Assembly: GCA_003222245.1 (NCBI GenBank)
Contig: QHVH01000013.1
Coordinates: 124,001 to 188,000 of the forward strand
Direction: 5' to 3'
Origin: Blastocatellia bacterium AA13
GTDB lineage: Bacteria; Acidobacteriota; Blastocatellia; UBA7656
Length of the DNA: 64,000 nucleotides
Made by a program: the position numbers and the translations under genes. The notes below the pieces were generated by a model, which was not told the origin of the DNA, did not search any database, and was given only the letters and a program-made list of their open reading frames with translations. Positions 61,487 to 64,000 of the stretch are shown piece after piece. How positions within the stretch are numbered: the stretch's first letter is position 1; the number at the start of each line of letters is the position of its first letter.

Positions 61487-63463
61487 ATGTCTGAGACCTT
61501 CTACGTAACGACTCCGATCTATTACGTGAATGCAAAGCCTCACATCGGGCACGCATACACTACACTCGTCGCGGATTCCTTGACCCGCTTCAAGCGGCAG
61601 CGAGGAATCGATTCCTTCATGCTCACCGGGACCGACGAACACGGCATCAACATCGAGCGGGCGGCCGAAGCGCGAGGCGTTCCAGTAAAGCAACATGTCG
61701 ACTCCATAGTCGAAGAATTCAAGGCTGCGTTTGCCAGACTCGGTGTCGACTACGATCTCTGGATACGAACTACGGACCCTTACCACGAAGCTTCGGTGCA
61801 GAAGTTGTGGGGGATACTCAAGGAGCGCGGCTACATATACAAAGGCCACTACGAGGGCTGGTTCTGCGGAAGCTGCAACGAATTCAAAGACGTCGACGAA
61901 AAGACCGATCAACCGGTCTGCGCCATTCACGAAAAGCCGCTGGATCGAATTGCCGAAGAGAGCTATTTCTTTAAGTTTTCCGCGATGCAGCAGCGGCTGC
62001 TTGATCTCTACCGCGATCATCCCGAATTCGTTCAGCCCGAAGTTCGGCGCAATGAGGTGATCTCATTTGTGCAAGGCGGCCTGAAGGATCTCTCGCTTAG
62101 CCGGGTGTCGGTGAAATGGGGGATCCCGGTTCCGGACGACCCCGCACATACGATCTATGTCTGGTTCGACGCGCTGGCGAACTATATTACGGCGTTGGGA
62201 TGGGGCAACGACCACTACCAGGGATTCGATCGCTATTGGCCGGCGTTGCACCTGGTCGGCAAGGACATTCTAAGATTTCACGCCGTATACTGGCCGGCGT
62301 TTTTGATTGCAGCCGGAATCGAATTGCCTCGCACCGTTTTCGTCCATGGCATGCTTCTTCGGGGCGGCCAGAAAATGGGCAAGACACTCGGGAACGCGAT
62401 TCAGTTGAACGTGCTTCACGGGCACTTCACGAACGACATGATTCGCTACTTCCTGCTGCGAGAAGTCGCGTTCGGTCAGGATGGCGAGGTCACGTATGAG
62501 GCCTTAATCGATCGCGTGAACTCCGATCTCGCGGATGGTCTGGGCAATCTCGCGAGCCGAACCTTGACTATGATCAAGAACTACTTCGACGGGGTTCCAC
62601 CTCGACCGCAAGCAGCCGGGACCGAATTCGACGAGGATGTTCGAAGCATTCTCGAAAGCGCAAAGGCCGCATTCGACGGCGAGTTCGGTTCGCTGAATTT
62701 TTCGCGGGCGCTCGAAGCCGCCTGGAGGGGGATAGCTCGAGTAGACAAATACATCACCGACCATCATCCCTGGAAGCTGGCTAAACAGGATTCCAACTCA
62801 GATGAGCTGCGCGCGGTCATTGCGACGGCTTACGAGGGTTTGAGGCATCTCGTCTTACTGACGGTGCCCGCCCTCCCAGACGCGACGCGTCAGATTTGGC
62901 GACAGATGGGGCTTGGGGGCGAACCTCTACACATCAATCCGAATACGACGACGTGGGGCGAAGGCCTCGATATATCCAAAATCTATGCGATCAGTCCCGC
63001 GTTTCCAAAACTAAACAAGGAAAAAATAATGGCAGAGATAGATAGCGAATCAACCACGGCGCCCGAGGCGCAACCGCCTCAGCCGCAAACAGCGCCAACC
63101 TCCAAGATTGAGCCGGCGAAGGCGGACTCGGAGAAGATTGCGATCGACGATTTCGTTAAGATAGATCTGCGCGTAGCCACGGTGCTGGAGGCCGAGCGGG
63201 TGCCAAAATCAGACAAGCTCCTTCGGATTATCGTAGACGTAGGCGAGCCGCAATCGCGGCAGATTCTGGCGGGCATCGCGGAGTATTACAAACCTGAAGA
63301 TCTAGTTGGTCGAAAGATAGTCGTAGTAGCCAACCTTGCCCCGCGAAAAATGCGAGGTCTTGAATCAAACGGTATGTTGTTAGCTGCTTCCGTGGGAGAG
63401 AGCGGCCGTCCGGTTATCGCGACCTTTGCCGAAGATGTGCCAAACGGCGCGCGTCTCAAATAG
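61487..63463 (+). CDS. metG: Methionyl-tRNA synthetase with C-terminal tRNA-binding domain
   Basis: 658 aa. Class I HIGH motif in 'NAKPHIGHAYTTLVADS', KMSKS appears as KMGKT in 'RGGQKMGKTLGNAI', and a zinc knuckle is visible ('WFCGSCNEFKD', 'PVCAIHEKPL'). The anticodon domain ends near residue 505. A Pro/Gln/Ala-rich linker (about 515-548) leads to a CsaA/EMAP-like OB-fold tRNA-binding domain (about 550-658: 'DFVKIDLRVATVLEAERVPKSDKLLRIIVDVG', 'ANLAPRKMRGLESNGMLLAA'). Length is normal for dimeric bacterial MetRS. Convergent with the aldolase-like gene, 6 bp apart. Confidence 0.95.
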   Translation: MSETFYVTTPIYYVNAKPHIGHAYTTLVADSLTRFKRQRGIDSFMLTGTDEHGINIERAAEARGVPVKQHVDSIVEEFKAAFARLGVDYDLWIRTTDPYHEASVQKLWGILKERGYIYKGHYEGWFCGSCNEFKDVDEKTDQPVCAIHEKPLDRIAEESYFFKFSAMQQRLLDLYRDHPEFVQPEVRRNEVISFVQGGLKDLSLSRVSVKWGIPVPDDPAHTIYVWFDALANYITALGWGNDHYQGFDRYWPALHLVGKDILRFHAVYWPAFLIAAGIELPRTVFVHGMLLRGGQKMGKTLGNAIQLNVLHGHFTNDMIRYFLLREVAFGQDGEVTYEALIDRVNSDLADGLGNLASRTLTMIKNYFDGVPPRPQAAGTEFDEDVRSILESAKAAFDGEFGSLNFSRALEAAWRGIARVDKYITDHHPWKLAKQDSNSDELRAVIATAYEGLRHLVLLTVPALPDATRQIWRQMGLGGEPLHINPNTTTWGEGLDISKIYAISPAFPKLNKEKIMAEIDSESTTAPEAQPPQPQTAPTSKIEPAKADSEKIAIDDFVKIDLRVATVLEAERVPKSDKLLRIIVDVGEPQSRQILAGIAEYYKPEDLVGRKIVVVANLAPRKMRGLESNGMLLAASVGESGRPVIATFAEDVPNGARLK

Positions 63464-63469
63464 TCACCG

Positions 63470-64000
63470 CTACGCTTGCGTGAGAACCAGAGGAGATTCG
63501 CGGCCTCGTGCGGTCACCGGTTCAATTGAGGTTATCTCCGCCGATTTAATAATGAGCGCGTTGTCGAAATTGTTAACCGTCGGACAGACGTGTCTAGGAA
63601 TCAGATATAGGAGACTTCCAATTTCCGGCCGCGGCAGAGCAGTCGATACCTCGATTGGCAGGTGCTCTTCGCTTGGTTTCTGTGGGATCAGATCGGGCCG
63701 CCCCAACACCGCACACGTCGGAGTCCCGGCATCCGCGGAAACCGTCTTGTGACCGGCGTCGCAGGTTATCTTGCCAGTGCACGGATGACTGACTACGGTC
63801 GTCAGCACGACCGCGGCGATGCGATATCCAAACTCCAGTGGTAACTGGCTGAGGCTCGAGCAGTCTCCGTAGATTACTGTTCCGGGCGATGCTCGATGAA
63901 TGAAAGCGGGATCCGCGAATCCCGGGTACGAGATCGTACACGGAAAAGCCGGAGTGCCCGCGGTGATGACCTCTTCCACATTGAAGCCGACTGCGTTCAA
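63470..64000 (-). CDS. D-threonine aldolase/D-serine dehydratase-like protein, C-terminal part (runs off window)
   Basis: The last 176 codons of a gene whose start lies beyond the window edge. Sequence matches the C-terminal region of PLP-dependent DSD1-like fold-III enzymes: 'AGTPAFPCTISYPGFADP', 'GTVIYGDCSSL', 'ITCDAGHKTVSADAG', then the metal-binding His/Cys motif 'IPRHVCPTVNNFDNALII' (H-x-C). These enzymes cleave or dehydrate D-3-hydroxy amino acids. The N-terminal alanine-racemase-like barrel with the PLP Lys is out of view. Fits the D-amino-acid theme of the 42-44 kb region. Confidence 0.75.
   Translation of the reverse strand: MNAVGFNVEEVITAGTPAFPCTISYPGFADPAFIHRASPGTVIYGDCSSLSQLPLEFGYRIAAVVLTTVVSHPCTGKITCDAGHKTVSADAGTPTCAVLGRPDLIPQKPSEEHLPIEVSTALPRPEIGSLLYLIPRHVCPTVNNFDNALIIKSAEITSIEPVTARGRESPLVLTQA

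Overview
The window looks like chromosomal core sequence from a Gram-negative bacterium, most probably an Acidobacteriota member, perhaps Blastocatellia-like. This is inferred from gene content, not from a marker-gene search. Clues are an Oar-like TonB-dependent receptor with an N-terminal carboxypeptidase-regulatory domain, a VWFA-related protein of the kind common in Acidobacteria, an LptD outer-membrane assembly protein, and a wealth of secreted peptidases. Base composition is moderately GC-rich, with a more AT-rich patch around 57.7-59.4 kb. I saw no rRNA, tRNA, insertion sequence, prophage or CRISPR array.

Layout. 1-8.3 kb: the N-terminal part of lptD (minus strand), an atypical Nramp-family transporter, a ThDP-dependent decarboxylase, an ABC transporter whose permease gene looks broken, and a pilT with a duplicated N-terminal domain. 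8.6-14 kb: an ECF sigma/anti-sigma pair, an unknown protein, a fused osmoprotectant permease/binding protein, and a VWFA protein. 14-18.9 kb: a five-gene minus-strand acyl-CoA operon (HMG-CoA synthase-like protein fused to a DUF35 domain, SDR, two MaoC-like hydratases, family III CoA-transferase). 19-26 kb: glpD, a ferredoxin-MBL fusion, ubiX-ubiA, a lipoprotein and an MsbA-like exporter. 26.1-30.7 kb: the conserved translation block rplM-rpsI-rpsB-tsf-pyrH-frr. 30.8-34.1 kb: a pair of acyl-CoA dehydrogenases and a methyltransferase. 34.1-38.9 kb: minus-strand housekeeping genes (YkgJ-like protein, lepB, rnc, a TPR protein, an HD protein).

38.8-48.8 kb: an F420-type oxidoreductase, then a probable D-amino-acid and peptide salvage region. 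It has an APC permease, an RpiR regulator, an N-succinylamino-acid racemase/OSBS-family enzyme, a GNAT N-succinyltransferase-like protein transcribed divergently, an S9 peptidase and a beta-lactamase-fold serine hydrolase. 49-52.9 kb: the large TonB-dependent receptor. 53.2-57.6 kb: an unusual beta-propeller/TPR/methyltransferase fusion directly upstream of proS, then csaA.

57.7-59.3 kb holds the best candidate for an undescribed system: a two-gene unit of a small TIR/nucleoside-deoxyribosyltransferase-like protein and a four-helix SLATT/DUF4231-like membrane protein. It resembles nucleotide-signal or cell-suicide immunity modules. 59.5-64 kb: larC overlapping folE, metG, and the C-terminal part of a D-threonine-aldolase-like enzyme running off the window.
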